Part shown: piece by piece, positions 14,339-27,682 of the stretch
Layout: every line of letters begins with the position of its first letter
Numbering within the stretch: position 1 is the stretch's first letter
Assembly (NCBI GenBank): GCA_003640385.1
Contig: RCAB01000183.1
Span: 50,064 to 114,063 of the forward strand
Direction: 5' to 3'
DNA length: 64,000 nucleotides
DNA from: Setaria digitata
Lineage: Eukaryota > Nematoda > Chromadorea > Rhabditida > Setariidae
The notes under the pieces: model-generated
Told to the model about the DNA's origin: nothing
What the model saw: the letters and a program-made list of their open reading frames with translations, nothing else
Database searches by the model: none
Position numbers and translations under genes: made by a program

Positions 14339-15353
14339 TAATAACAATAACAATAATAATAGCAATAGTAATAATAATAATAATAATGAATAATAATAGT
14401 AATAATAATAGCAATAATTAGTAAATAATATTGCATANGCAATAGTAATGAATAATAATAGTAATAATAATAGCAATAATTAGTAAATAATATTGCATAA
14501 ACAATAGCGATAATTAATAACAAATAAAACACTAATAGCAGTAATGGAGCATGACGGATAATGAATAATATTAAACAGTAAAAAAATAATAATAATTCAG
14601 CAAATTTACTAATAATTACGAAACGACCGACAATATTCCTGCATGCAAAGAGATAACTGCCAAACTACCGATAATATGGAATATGGATGTGGTACAAATA
14701 AAATAATAATAGTAAAAAGAGAGAAAAAAAAAAAACAAAAATGAAGAAAAATTGCCTGAAAAAAGTAGATTTTCTTAAGAAATTTCTTGCAGAAACTGAC
14801 TGGAATTCACAAAATAATTAATAGAATTATGACTACTGCAGCTCTCAATAATTACCAGTATTGCTGTTAAACCGATTGACGAATAAATATTGAAAATTAT
14901 TATTAATTGAATTTTTCTTCTTTTAAATTTTCTCGATAAGTGCAACTTTATTCATATGATTTTCAAAAGAGAGTTGTAAAAATTTAAATTAATAAAAAAA
15001 AAAAAAAAAATTAAACGAATTTTAGGGAAAGTTAGGGAGGAAAAAAAATTATAGATTAACATTAGTCATCATCCATGCCCATTTAACAGTCCTTTTTCTC
15101 TTAACTTTCTTATCACTAATCTAAAAATTTCAATTTTAACATTAAAAAAAAAAGAGAAAAAAGACCTTTGTAACATCATTACTGCTGCATCCATTCGTTT
15201 ACGATCAATCGCTTTCCAGTAATTTTTTAACGTGAAAAAATCTCGATAAGTTTCCAAACCGACACGTTGATCAAGTTGTTTAACTGTTTCCTGATTAGTC
15301 AGTGATAATGTTTGCTTATCTTTTTTACTCTTGAATTTCTTAAATACGGCCAT
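9759..15353 (-). CDS. Globin, isoform B (alternative first exon 15166-15353)
   Basis: Same gene as isoform A but starting from an upstream alternative first exon, 15166-15353, then 11100-11223, 10917-11015 and 9759-9920; 190 residues. Exon 1b begins MAVFKKFKSKKDK, a lysine-rich leader with no Gly2, and contains its own copy of helix A (FFTLKNYWKAIDRKRMDAA). Exons 1a and 1b both end in phase 2 (AA and AG before GT) and both complete a codon with the A that opens exon 2, so either splices cleanly into YLKQNPENKEKYPKLK. Exon 1b into 1a would need a phase-2 acceptor, and none is evident. The two exons are therefore mutually exclusive, presumably driven by separate promoters. F8 His is about H134 here. 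Confidence 0.85.
14246..14535. repeat. Imperfect TAA/ATT microsatellite with one ambiguous base
   Basis: Long (TAA)n array with interspersed CAA, TAG and GAA triplets, lying in the intron after globin exon 1b. A unit of about 60 bp ending in TAATATTGCATA is present twice. Base 14439 is N, showing that the assembly was uncertain here. Open frames across it are artefacts of triplet composition. Confidence 0.95.
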
Positions 15354-17681
15354 TTTTCAAATTCGCTATTTGGTACAATTCTGAAAGAAAAAAAAATTAG
15401 TGATAAATGACAATAATAATAACAATGATAATAATAATTAACAAAGATTTTCGTTTCTTCTTTCGTCTATGCAGTTTGAGAAAGAAGAAATGTTATGTAT
15501 AAATAGCCAAATTACGAGCGAAAAAGACGTAAAATGAAGATGAAAACATCGATGGCAAATAATGTATAAAGTGCTAATGCAAATTTATTTCCTTTAAAAA
15601 AAGAAGAAAAAAAAGTCAAATCATAATTTTTAGGATAAAAATTGTTTGCGAAACCGCTTGCCCGTCATTAAATTTATCACAAAATTTAAATAACAATAAA
15701 GGAAAAAAATCTGGAAGCTTATCAATGTAATGTTGTTAAGAGTGGAAAAAAAATGCATGTGGAATTTTATCTGAAAATTTTAAAATTAATCAACACTTTA
15801 TTTCACTTTTATTCTTTCTAAATAATTGATTGTTGATTTTAAATGTTTTTATGATATTTTATCACTGCCAATACATATTGAGCAGGAAAAAAACTTTTTT
15901 TTTTGCTTAAATTTGCTAACATTTTAGTATTGTGTATTTTTCGGGTAAAAATTTTTAAGGTCTTTCGAACTTCGAGAAGAAGAGAGTAGAAATTATTTAC
16001 ACAGTGAAAAGTGAAACAAAGTTGATTTTTAAAAAGAGGCAGAAAAGGTTACTAATAGTGTTAAGGAAATAGCTCATCTTTTTAACTTTTTCAAGTTAGC
16101 TAATTAAATTTAATTTAAAGTAATAGGCCATCAACTGTTGAGTGATTTGCCAGTTCATTATTCCAAATTTGTTTTGATTTTTTTTTTTTTAAAAATTTCT
16201 ACAAATGAGCAAATAAATATGTACAAATCATGCATAACATTGAGCTATTGTTCATGCAGCAGAATACATCATAATAAATCAAGTATTTCAAATGAGAGAA
16301 AAAAAAAGGAAAAGTAAATAATCAAATTTGTTTACTGATTAAAAAGAGTAATTTTTTATTTTTTATCAATACAAAATTTGAAATTTTTTTTTTTCTTTCT
16401 TCATCAGTGATTTGAAAAATGAAATATGAATTTCATAAAGCAAAATCTCAAAAAATTTCACTATTTTTCATTAAAAAGGAAAAACAACAAGAAGAAAAAA
16501 TGTTTTGATGAATGATTAACAATGAAAGAAAGACAAAGGATGTTAAAATTATTTTTTTTCATTAATTTATTCAAATTTATTTAAATAATTAACAAAAAAT
16601 GTAAATGGATAATCATGATGCATTAGGAAAATTTTTAGTAAAATGCAATTCCACTAAAAGCTTATCGTTTTTAATCTGTCCATTTTTATCAAGGAATATG
16701 ATAAAACATGTATAATATCAGTATCACACGTAGCAATGGTGATAATTGTTCCGTTGTTGATAATGAAATTTGTTATCCATTCAGAAAAAAAGGAAAATAT
16801 TTATGCTATGCTAAAAGTAAGTAACAAGTTATATAATGAGGTCTGTTAGAAATAAAAGTATGATAGCAATAACGATTATCATTCAAATCAGAAAATTTTA
16901 AAACTTACAACAACCTTAAACTGCAACATTTATAACAATATTGCTGACAGCGATTTGATTACACTTTAAACTAGTTGCAATTATCTCAATAATCTAAATT
17001 GGACAAATAAATCCAAATCATCCAAATAAATCTAAGTAATCTAATTGAATCTGGATCAAATTACCTAAATGATTATGAAGATGTGAAATGGTATTTAAGA
17101 AATAAAAGGAGCATTGTTTGTTCTTCCTTCCTTATTTATCCATAGAAATTTTCAAAGCAATAATGCGTTTCTTAAGATCTGATTCTAATTTAATTCACTT
17201 TAAATATATTTCAGCTTATTTTAATTTAATTGACCTAAGCATGCCACCTGGAGTGTCACCTGTCCAACTGCTAATTTTCCGATTCTTTATTAAATAATTG
17301 AAATTGTTAAATAATTGAAATTGTTCTGGTTTAATTCAAGCTTACTATGAATGTTATAGTTGAAAATAGATCATCGTTAAATCTAAAATAATTGCATCCA
17401 CAATTACATTTATAGTTTTCACCAAATTACAATCATATTTGTAATTAGTTTTATTATTTATAATTAATTATTTATGCAAAATTATATTATTTGATGGAAA
17501 TGATCATCAAATTTTGCAAAATAACTTCAAACTATTTGAACTGAAATAAGCCAAATGTTTTCATTGCTATTTCTTCAGCACTTTCCAAAATCTCTTATCA
17601 CACACAGTCAGTAGACAAAAATTAACTAGTGAATAAAAATTATAAAAAGTAAATTAAATTAAAATAAACAAGAAAATTTGC

Positions 17682-17878
17682 AAACACCCACTGTGCAATC
17701 CGAACTAATTATATTCAAAAATAAATAATTAATCCTTATTTTAATACATTTTCCCGGTAACTGTACAAGCTGAAACGTTAAAAAGTAAAAAAAAAAAGAA
17801 AAAAAAATCCTATTTTAATTCTCCAAAAAGTTATCCAACCAAAAATAATATCAAAAAGTTATTGCACAGTGGGTGTTT
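17682..17878. mobile_element. 197-bp element with 18-bp perfect terminal inverted repeats (MITE-like)
   Basis: AAACACCCACTGTGCAAT at 17682-17699 is the exact reverse complement of 17861-17878. The interior is about 160 bp, AT-rich and without coding sequence. A nonautonomous DNA transposon (MITE) is the simplest reading. No clear target-site duplication is visible, so the true ends may differ. The CAGTGGGTG core resembles Tc1/mariner-type terminal sequence only loosely. Confidence 0.45.
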
Positions 17879-20800
17879 TTATTCCCATTTGTTATATTTG
17901 AACTAATTATGGATTAACTATTAAAACAAAATACTTAGTGTGTTTATTTTTAGATATGGTATAATTAATGGGAAGAAAAAAGGGAAAAATTGGAAGGATA
18001 TGATTGTAAAAATTATCGAACTCATTACTGAAATATCCATCATGCTTCTAAACTTAAAAAAAAAAACTTCATTTTTGTAAAATTAAACAAAAAAAAATAA
18101 TAATAATAATTAGAAGCTGAGCAGCAATTATTAAGAAGTATTTTATTAAAATGATATAAAGGAAAAAAAAAACTTGTTTTAATATTTTTCATATACCTTG
18201 TATCCTTAAAAAAAAAAATTAATTTCGTAATTATCAATGACTCCTTCTCAACTTATTTTTTACTACAGAAAATTCTTCATTAGTGTAAATTTTTGATAAA
18301 AAAATTTCTTACCAAATTTGGGGACACAATTTCACAATGGTCATTTCAATGATATTATTAAGTGCAACAACGGTATAGGACAGCGGAATGCACTATTTAA
18401 TATGAAATGGACATCGAATATAAATTTCTTATTTATTACTTATGCACAATTGTTGAAATTATATTTCTCCTATTGCTTTTAAAGATCACAAATATTTAAA
18501 TGAAATTTCTCAAAAATTTTACAAAATAAATTTTCGAAAAAATAAAAAAGCGATTGATGAGTGAAATGTATATAATTTATTAATTTATTATTTTTCACCC
18601 TTCTCTTTTCCATCAAATTCGATTAAAAAAAAAAAAAATGAAAAATGAAAAAACATTTCTTTTCCCGAAATATTTCGATTTTTCATTTTTTATCTCTCTA
18701 ATAAGCAAAAAGCTTTAGTTTAGCTTAATTCAAGGCGGATATTCTGCTAATAATATATGTTATTGGGAAATTTTCGGTTTCTTATAATTATTAAAGTAAA
18801 AATCAATAAGTTTCAATTTTTTTTCTCGCTTTAATTAAAATATTAATTTGGAAATGGAGAAAGAAAGGAGGAAAAAACACAAAAATGTTTATCCAAACTT
18901 TTTAACCGAGAAAAAAAAAGGAAAACATTTTGTAAAATTTGTAAATTTTATTCATTAATTTATGAAAAGGCACAAAGATTAGAATAATTTTTAAGTATTA
19001 TGTTTTAATTAAAATGTATTTTCCTTTTCAGGAAAAAACGTGTTGACTGAGTAGAGTTGTTGTAAGAAATTCCCTTGAGTTGTTTCTCTTTTAAATATTT
19101 CATAAAAAATTTCTTCTATAATTTCAAAGAAAATCTGTTCAGTTCTTTGAGGGGAAGTTTTTTTTTTCATTATTGTATTTATTGATTTATTATTTTATTT
19201 AATTTGCCCACACATTTAGTTGACTTTTTTTTTAAACTGACTAATTTGAAATAATTTATCAAACGAACATCACTTATTGCTTTTATACTTATTTAATTAT
19301 TTATGTATTTATTAAATCAATTTGAAGTTTTTTTCTTCAGCATTAGCAAAAAGGGAAGCAAAAATTGCACAAATTTTTTTTTCGTAAAAGTAAAAAAGAA
19401 CAACAAGTGATGAATTGGTACCTTTCTTCTTTTCTTCTTTTTTCTTTTTCATTTTTTTTAATTTCAATTAAAACTCCTTTCTTTTAAGATTTTCTCCTTT
19501 CTGGAGTCATTAAAGAAACATTGTTTTGTTTCATTTTTTTTGGGAGGAAGGAGTGAGAAATTTTAATTGTTCCTTCAAATTCTGACTAAAATTTTCAAAA
19601 ATGCTGGAAATGGGTTAAAAAAGGAAAAAGTCACTTGCTTTATTCTGAAAAAAAAAAATCACGTAAATGTTATTGAATTAAAAATTTCATGTCTAAAATA
19701 AGTGAAATATAAAATATATGTAATTATCTGGAAACAATATTCCATACTATTTCATTTTCCTTTTCCTTCCTTTTTTTTGCTTTTCAACAAATTTGCAATA
19801 TAACAGTATGAAATGGAAATATTGAAAGAAAAAGTAAATTTTTGTTAAGCTAAATTATTGTTTCGCAATTGCCAAATAACAAATAAAAAGACAATTTCCA
19901 AAGAAGGATGAAACTTACAAGTACCGAATTATAAATATTGTTACAATTCAAATTAACAAATTTTGATTAAAAAAATGATTGTCAAAAAAATAGCCTTGGA
20001 AAACAAAATTTAAATAAAATTATGAGGAAATTGATTAGCTGCTGCGCCTAAATATTGAAAAAGTGAATTTAGGAAACAAAAGCAAAAAGGAAAGGAAGAA
20101 GAAAAATACAATAATTTAAAATGAAAAAGCGTAGGCTTGGATCGGAAATTGTATCAATTTTCAAAATTTGTTCATCTAAAATGATATGCTCCTTTATTTA
20201 TTTATTTTTTTTAAAATTAAATTTCAAATCTAATATCGAATAACGGCTAATTAATCAAATGTGTTGCAAATAATTATGGATTTCACGTATATGAATAGGT
20301 AAAGAAGAAAACTTTTGGAATACATGAGTAATTAACAATTAGTTGCTGGAATAATTAACGACAGCGTAATATATTTTCAAATTTATTAAGGCAAAAGTTT
20401 TCAAAAATGAGTGAATATCTAAAAAAAATTTTAAATATAATTAATAAATTTTTATTTTCACATAGCAATATTAACATTTATTACAATTTTAAATATGACG
20501 TTACAAACATCTCGATCCCTTCCCTTTCAATAAAAGTTTAAAATTTTTTTCTTCATTTCTTTTTTCTTGCTAGTAAAATGAACGAGAATCAGTCGTCATT
20601 TCATTCCACACAATTCCCAAAAAAGTCAGAAAAAAAAAACGAATTTAAAAATCCTTTTGCTTCCTTTGCTTTTTTTTTCTGATAATAGAGTCAAACAACT
20701 TTTCCTAACGAATTCCAATCGTTTCATTTCGTGTAATTATTTAAGAAAGAAAATGGAATAAAAAGAAGCCGAGAAAAAAGAGCCAGAAAAAAACGAGAAA

Positions 20801-21785
20801 AACTTCTTTTTATATATAATAAATGTGACAAAAGTTTGATAAAGATGGCAAAAATTATTTAACAGTGAAAAAATCGAAATCGTTGAAAGACGAGTCAACA
20901 TTTTTTTGCCTTTTTATTTTTTGGCCCAATCTTCATCAGAAAATTCATCTCACATCTTCTCTTCTATTTATTCGTCTAGCTTAGTTCAGAGAATACTTCA
21001 GACTAGTTTAGATTATCCTTTTTTTTTTTAATTCTAAATAAAAATTCTAATAATTCATGCAAAAATTCCAATCATAATAGTAATAATGAAAGAGGGCAGA
21101 AGATGGAAGTGGAAAATGAGCTTCGTAATATATCGATGAAAACTTGGCAACAAATTTTGTTTTTCTTTTTTTTTTTTTTAGATATAGATAAGGAAGAGTC
21201 TAAAATGCTAATAGCCTAGATACGAGACTAGTTTAGATTATGCTAAAAAAGAGAAATTGGCTTGTCATCTCATTTTTATATTTTGGCATCGTTAATAGAA
21301 AATGCCTTCGAAAATAGCTTGTAAATATTGCTTTAGTAATAACTTAATTTAAATAATTTTCTTTTCTTTGCTTGATTTATAGTCTTGTCACATTAAATTA
21401 AATCAATATAAAACACAAGAAAGAAAACAATAACAAATAATTAGAGAAACAATTAAAATTAGCAACTGAATTCTATACTTCACAGTATTTTCTCATACTA
21501 ATTACAGTAAAGTGGATGTTAGATTTTTATTCGATTTCATGAAATTCTTTTCTCTTTTTAAGCAACAATCATTTCTTTCAAACAAATTTAAATAATGCAA
21601 ATAGCCAAATTTCTCATCTTTTTCAGCAGATTACCTGAACAATATGATTTTTTAAACTTATATTTTTTCATTGTTTATTCATTGAACAAAATCGTTTAAA
21701 CGTATAATTATTAGTTAAGCAATGAAATTTTTCTATAGCTGTTACTCAAAGCAGCACAAAAAGGTTTTAAATATCTTTTTGTTAT

Positions 21786-21872
21786 TTATAACACTTAGTA
21801 ATTAATCAATTGTATATATAATTATTTTAACACTTATTATATATATAATTGATAAATTAATAAGTGTTATAA
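21786..21872. repeat. Long inverted repeat, 36-bp arms with 15-bp loop
   Basis: Left arm 21786-21821 and right arm 21837-21872 are reverse complements apart from about four mismatches, both built around TTATAACACTTA. The right arm is followed by a long TA-dinucleotide tract to about 21960. It could extrude a cruciform or be a palindromic element remnant; the very high AT content makes chance formation easier. Confidence 0.7.
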
Positions 21873-24800
21873 ATATATATATATATATAATATATGGTAT
21901 ATATATATATATATATACACCTCAAATTAATATTATATATATATAATTGCAAAAAGAACAAAAAGCTAGATAAATTATTGGTTTTTATTTTATTATTTTA
22001 ATTATTTTAAGCAATATTTCATACTTGTTGATTTAGCAAACAATAAAATACTTTCAATAAAATGCTTTGTTAATGGTTAATTTCAAACTTGAAATTAAAA
22101 AAACTAATAGGAGAAAGGAATTTTGGATTAAAAATTTTTTTATCATTTCGGATGTTACGTTGGCAATTAATTTATTATATTAATTTGAGGTATCTCATTC
22201 AATTAATCATAATAAAACTAATTTTTCAAATGATATTTTTTTTATTGCGCAATAAGATTTGTGAGATATTACAGATATTGGTATACACATTCGAAAATTT
22301 CAGAAATGAAAAACAATATCATCTTAATTAGCAGCCATATTGTCCATTAATTAGAGCAATTATTTGCAAAAATAAGTTCCTTTTGTCACTATAATATTTT
22401 TCATCTTAGTTATAAGATTTTTCACAATACATATTTAAAAAAATATATATAAAAAAAGAACAATACAGATGATACTACTCATTAAATAAATGAGAAAAGA
22501 AAAGACTAATCAGCTAACAAAACAAATGCTCGTAATTGATTTAAAGAGTGAGATGTTTGAAATAAATTTTATTTTCAAAAAAGAAAAAGTAAAAAAGGAA
22601 GGAGAATCAAAAGAAGATATTTTAAATAATCCCTAATTGTTTTTTTTTTTTTTTTCAAGGAATAAAAATTAGAAGAGATGTTTATGATACTTTCAAAAAA
22701 TCTACATTAATGAGTTCGCACATCATAATATTTTATTGTTTTTTGCTGAAATTAAATTTTATTTTCAAATTTTCACCACCACCTTTCTCTTCCTATCATG
22801 TGAATTTTTTTTTTCTTCCATTATCATCTATTTTTTGCTATCTACTGATATTATTAAATTAATTATAAAAATTTTTGTTTCGCTTTCCTTCCCATTCGCT
22901 TTCTTTCTTTTTTTTTATATTCACAAGAAATTCCAAAAACTAATTTCCCATTCTTTGTTCTTATTTTTTGCTTTCTTTTTTTTTTTTACTTTTACGAGAA
23001 GAAAAAAATTCACGCATTTTTCCTGCCATTTATTTGTTGTAACTTGTAAATTTAATTAAATTTTGTTCCAATCATTCATTCGTCCTTATTGCTATAAATA
23101 AATTTATTAGCTTCCTCCTATTCCATCGTATCATTCTCATGTTTTAGTTATCAATTCCAAAAAAAAGAAAAGAAATGGAAATTATTTTTTCGTTTATTTA
23201 TTTTTTTTTAATTGTGAGCGTTTCTTTTTTCAATTCTCCATTTGTCAATTTTAATGTTTATTCTTGTTTTCAAATTAAAAAAAAATGAGGACATTTTAAT
23301 TGTTTTTAATTGTTATAATTCTTCTATTTACCACAAAAAAAAATTCCCATGCTATGTATACAGGAATTTTTTTAATAATTCAGTAAATAAAATTAACTGA
23401 AGCTAATTTTATACTTGAAAATACTGAAATACTAAATTTCAATTAAAAAGCTGAGCGAAATTATTATTATAGTATGATTATCATAATAAAGATCAGTGTC
23501 TTTCTTTCTCACACTCGACAGAATCAAACTGGAGCATTTCTTCATGATAAAGCAATTTAAGCAAAAATTTTATTCCTGAAAAATTCTGAAACCATTAGAG
23601 ACACACATTAACATATTATTAATTGTGATATAAGCATACTAAATTAATAATTAGTTGAAATTCGTAATATTTGATGAGTCATTAAATAGAAACAATTAGA
23701 AATTCAATGAAAGAAATGCTTTGATGAAGCCAAAAAAAGAGAAAATATTATAACTACCATTTTTGTCTTAAATTTAATGTCTTATATTCTTTGTTTTAAA
23801 AGTTTAATTGATCTTTTCGGTACGATAAATGAAATCGAACTGAAAGAGCATAAAGGAGAGGATGAAAAAAAAAAAAGATTTTTTGATTAAAAATTGAAAA
23901 TACAACTTGGAATAACAAAACTTGAAATGTTATTCTGCCGTCAGTAATTAATTTTGTCAATCCCTACCTCCCCTTCTTCAGTTTTTCCTTTATTTTTTGT
24001 GCCATTTCGAAAAACAAAAAAATAAAAAATAAATAAAAGGAAATGAATAATTTATTTATCAGAATTGAAATATATACATTATTCATGCATACTTGAATGC
24101 GTATCAAAAATGCCGACAAAAAAAACACACAAATTGAATTTATCAAAATGAAATGTACCAAACAAACTGAAGTGGAACTAAACTTTGAAATGGTGAATGT
24201 AAATTTTTATTTCCATATGCAATGAGAGGAATTCGATGAAAAATAATTAAAATTTGTTTTTTTTTTAGATTTCAAAAAACTTTTGAAGGAATAATTCTTC
24301 ACAGTGTATCATTTGGCCTCATCTATTAGCTGAAATAGATAATGCTGCAATTAATCCAATTTTATTAATGGCAAATAAGTTTGTTGCATTGATGTAGCAT
24401 TTAATGTTTTTGGTAATTACCTGAAATAATTGTGCTATATCAAAAAAAAAAAAATTATATTAAAACTTTTCAAGACAACTGCTTCATAAATTGGCTTAAT
24501 TTTCTTCATGCTCAATGCCCAGCACTGCATTAATACGAACTAGGCTCTTTTCGTTGATTAGTGATAGCCAGTAGGGATGGAATTTCCAACTTTATTGATG
24601 CTTTTCATATGTTTGTTTAGCTTATTTTTCACAAAAAAAAAAATGCAGTAGTTTTAGAAAGATTAAAAATGGTAATAAGGATCAAGTAATAAATATCATG
24701 TATTTTTGCGTTGCACTATTTCGTATTTTTAGGGATTTTATCACTGTTAATCACTGATTTGATCATTAGAGATTAACATTTATAAATTTGCTTCTTTTTA

Positions 24801-26290
24801 TCGTAAGGAATGATTCAGTATTCTATTATTTTAAATTAACTATTTACGGAGCACTTTTATCTTTTCAATTTGCTACAAAACATTGAAATCGTCCGTAACT
24901 TCATTAATTACTCTTAATTGTTCATCAACAATAACTGCTAATCCCTGAGCATTTCTCTCTTCTCTCATTCTGATTAAAAACTGCATTAAATTTCTTCTCT
25001 CACTTTGGTTAAAAATTTCGAAAAACAATACCTACTTATATATTGTAAATAATTTCTGATACATCTTGTTGCTATTAATTCATTCACTTTAATTGCTTGC
25101 TTAGATTTTTTAATTTGCTAAAAATTATCCCATTATTTTAAATCATTTCGCCTAGTTCATAGCAAAAAATTAGCATAAATTTACTTCCTAAAGAAATAAT
25201 ATAGTTGGCATTAATTAATTTGTAGAAACATCTAATGATAGAAAATAACGATGTTTAGCAATGCAAAAATCTCTGTATCTAAAACAATACAATATTTTTA
25301 ATCAGTAAGAATTTAAGAATTAGTAGTCACCCGATAAAAACTCGTCTGCTTACAATTTAAATACTGGAAAGAGAGAAAGAGAGAGAAAAAAAGATAAGGG
25401 GAAAGAATAACGATATGTTATGTAAGGAGATGTTGCATATGAGTTAAATAAATTTAAAACAATGAAAAATAAAAGGGTTATCCGTCAGAGAATGAATATT
25501 TCATAACTAATCAAATAATAGTAATAGACAAAGAAAGAAAAAAGACAAGCACATGAGCGATAATACTAATTAAGAAAAACTAAGAGAGAAACATTTCTCA
25601 AATAAAATGCAAACATTTCCATTGCACAGTTCTTTTAAACACTTCTTAACTAATCAACTGTTTGATCCTATTAAAATAGATTATTTTGAAAATTGAAATA
25701 CTAATAAAAAAACAAAAGAGTGGATGAATTAACTAGTTCAAAAAATGTTTCATACTTAATAATTACTTCTAATTAATACTTCATCTCTATTGCTCATTGC
25801 TTTTTTCCTCACCAATTTTCTCATATTTACTTCCTGTTTGTTCTACTTCTCTCCATTTTCTCACCTTTATATTTCTTATTGTTCCAGTTACCTTCCCTAT
25901 TTTCCGATCTTTATTGCTTATTTTTACGCTCTTTCACTTTATTATTTTGCTAAAAGCTTATATCTTCTCAAAGCTGAGCATTAATTTTTAATAATTTCAA
26001 ACACACAATAGATCACTTTAAACCTAAAAAAAAAGCTAGCCATCTTAACTATTTCTAAAGCATTTCTAACGAAATTTTCCTCAAATTATTTTAAGGTAAA
26101 AATAAAATAGCTTATTATGCAAATCATGAATGCCATTTCTAGGCCTTTTCCTTTTACATGAAAGGCCTTTTTTTTTCCTATTTCATTCATTTCTCTTCCT
26201 CTCCCATATCCATCACCATATCTAACTTTAAATTTTATCACCACTCAAAGATCAAATCAATTTAATAGGATTTTAAAGAGGCAAAAGGCA

Positions 26291-26321
26291 GGGGGGGGGG
26301 GTGGGGGGGGGAGGGAGGGGG
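26291..26321 (+). other. G-tract, potential G-quadruplex
   Basis: G11-T-G9-A-G3-A-G5 in one strand, in an otherwise very AT-rich locus. It meets the pattern of four or more G-runs separated by single bases, which favours an intramolecular G-quadruplex. Its function, if any, is unknown. Confidence 0.8.
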
Positions 26322-27682
26322 AAAAAAGCTAGTGAGAATGAAACAAACTTCGTTTTTAATTTACCAATAAAAAAGAGTTTTAAAAAAGGATTAGAGATTT
26401 AAAAGAATTTTAGCTAGTGAATTCTTATACTTCATGTATATTATTAATAGTGGAAAAGCTTAAGAGATTTGAATTCCTTAGTAAGTGAACTTCGACTACT
26501 GGTACATCATTGGATTAGAGTGTATGGGAATTTTTCGCAAAAATTTTGCACGGAATTCCAATTATAGTTTATTAATGATTAACTGATTTGTAACAGATAG
26601 CAGGAACAAATTTCCCTAGTAGAAGCTACCAGTAAGTGTCAACGATCTCAAAACTTTTGTCTGATATAAACTATCAATGTACGGCTGCCACATCAAATTT
26701 ACAAGAATTAAGAATAAACTGACTGTACAATAAATCAATCACTTAGAGAAAGAGTCATCAAATTGAACTCCAACCTTATGAAATTTGAAATGGGAATTTT
26801 AACAGTTTTCAAGGCAGCTACGAAGAGCAAAACATTTCTGTCATTGATTAACTGACGTAGTGTAAAAAAGGCCACAAGGAAGGCATCAGTTTTTTTTTTT
26901 TTTTTTTTTTTTCACTAGAAGTAGTATGCAGAACAGGATTTCAATCTTTAGCTGAAAAAAGAAAAGAAGAAAAGAAATTACTTGAATTCATAAATTGCTG
27001 CACTAAAAATCGAAGGAATGATACAATTTGGCTGAAATATTCGTTAAAACTTTGCCAAAAAAACGCATCTTATCTACATTTCCCATGAGAAATAATAGGC
27101 AACGCATTTAAATTCAACGAAAATAACTGTCATAAAAACATAAATGAAAAAATTTCATTTGAAACTGATTTACAGCATAAAACAGATAAGACTGATAAAA
27201 CATCATTCATAATACAAATGACAAAGATATTACAATCAAATCCGCTCTAACCACTTGAAACAAAATTCGTGAAAAATTGACCAGAATACAAAATTCACCG
27301 GAAAAAAACACCAAGTTAGAAGATAGCACTGGTTTGGATCATGCTCAGAAAGTGAATAATCAGTCAGAATTTCTGTTGTGAAATTTTGTAAGCACTGAAA
27401 TCTCATCCAGCAAACCAATTTTTTTATTCAGTTTTCTATCCTTCATAGCATCAACGAATTTTTCATCTGACTTAATAAAAATTACATAATTTCATCCAGG
27501 CTTAAAGATCAAACGCTTATATAGTTTAGAAGTACTTTCTAAAAAGAGAAACTGCAAGAAAGTAAACATCATTTACAATATAGTATAATTTCTATAGTAT
27601 AATTTCTGCATTAGGACTAGTACGTGGATAGGAAAGACATCAAGGAACAGATAAATATATTTGCATAGTCTTCTAGATGAGC

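Larger units (their letters stand above)
15354..27682. other. 12-kb gene-poor stretch
   Basis: I found no exon with recognisable protein family motifs, no tRNA-like fold and no clear pre-microRNA here. It holds long A/T runs, TA repeats around 21.8-21.95 kb, an inverted-repeat element at 17.7 kb, a palindrome at 21.8 kb, the G tract at 26.29 kb and a 23-base T run at 26890-26912. Frames at 22089-22331, 22736-23059 and 25790-25991 encode Phe/Ile/Lys-rich low-complexity peptides and are not credible genes. It may contain distal regulatory DNA for the globin first exons. Confidence 0.55.

Noticed and set aside
14199..14532. Three overlapping minus-strand frames (poly-Leu/Tyr/Ile)
   Set aside because: Translation of the TAA microsatellite in three frames; one even spans an N.
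22736..23059. 107-codon Phe-rich plus-strand frame
   Set aside because: Low-complexity product of T-rich DNA.
27236..27418. 60-codon minus-strand frame after BROX
   Set aside because: BROX already ends in its CAAX box and stop at 27683; this frame has no acceptor in phase and no homology.
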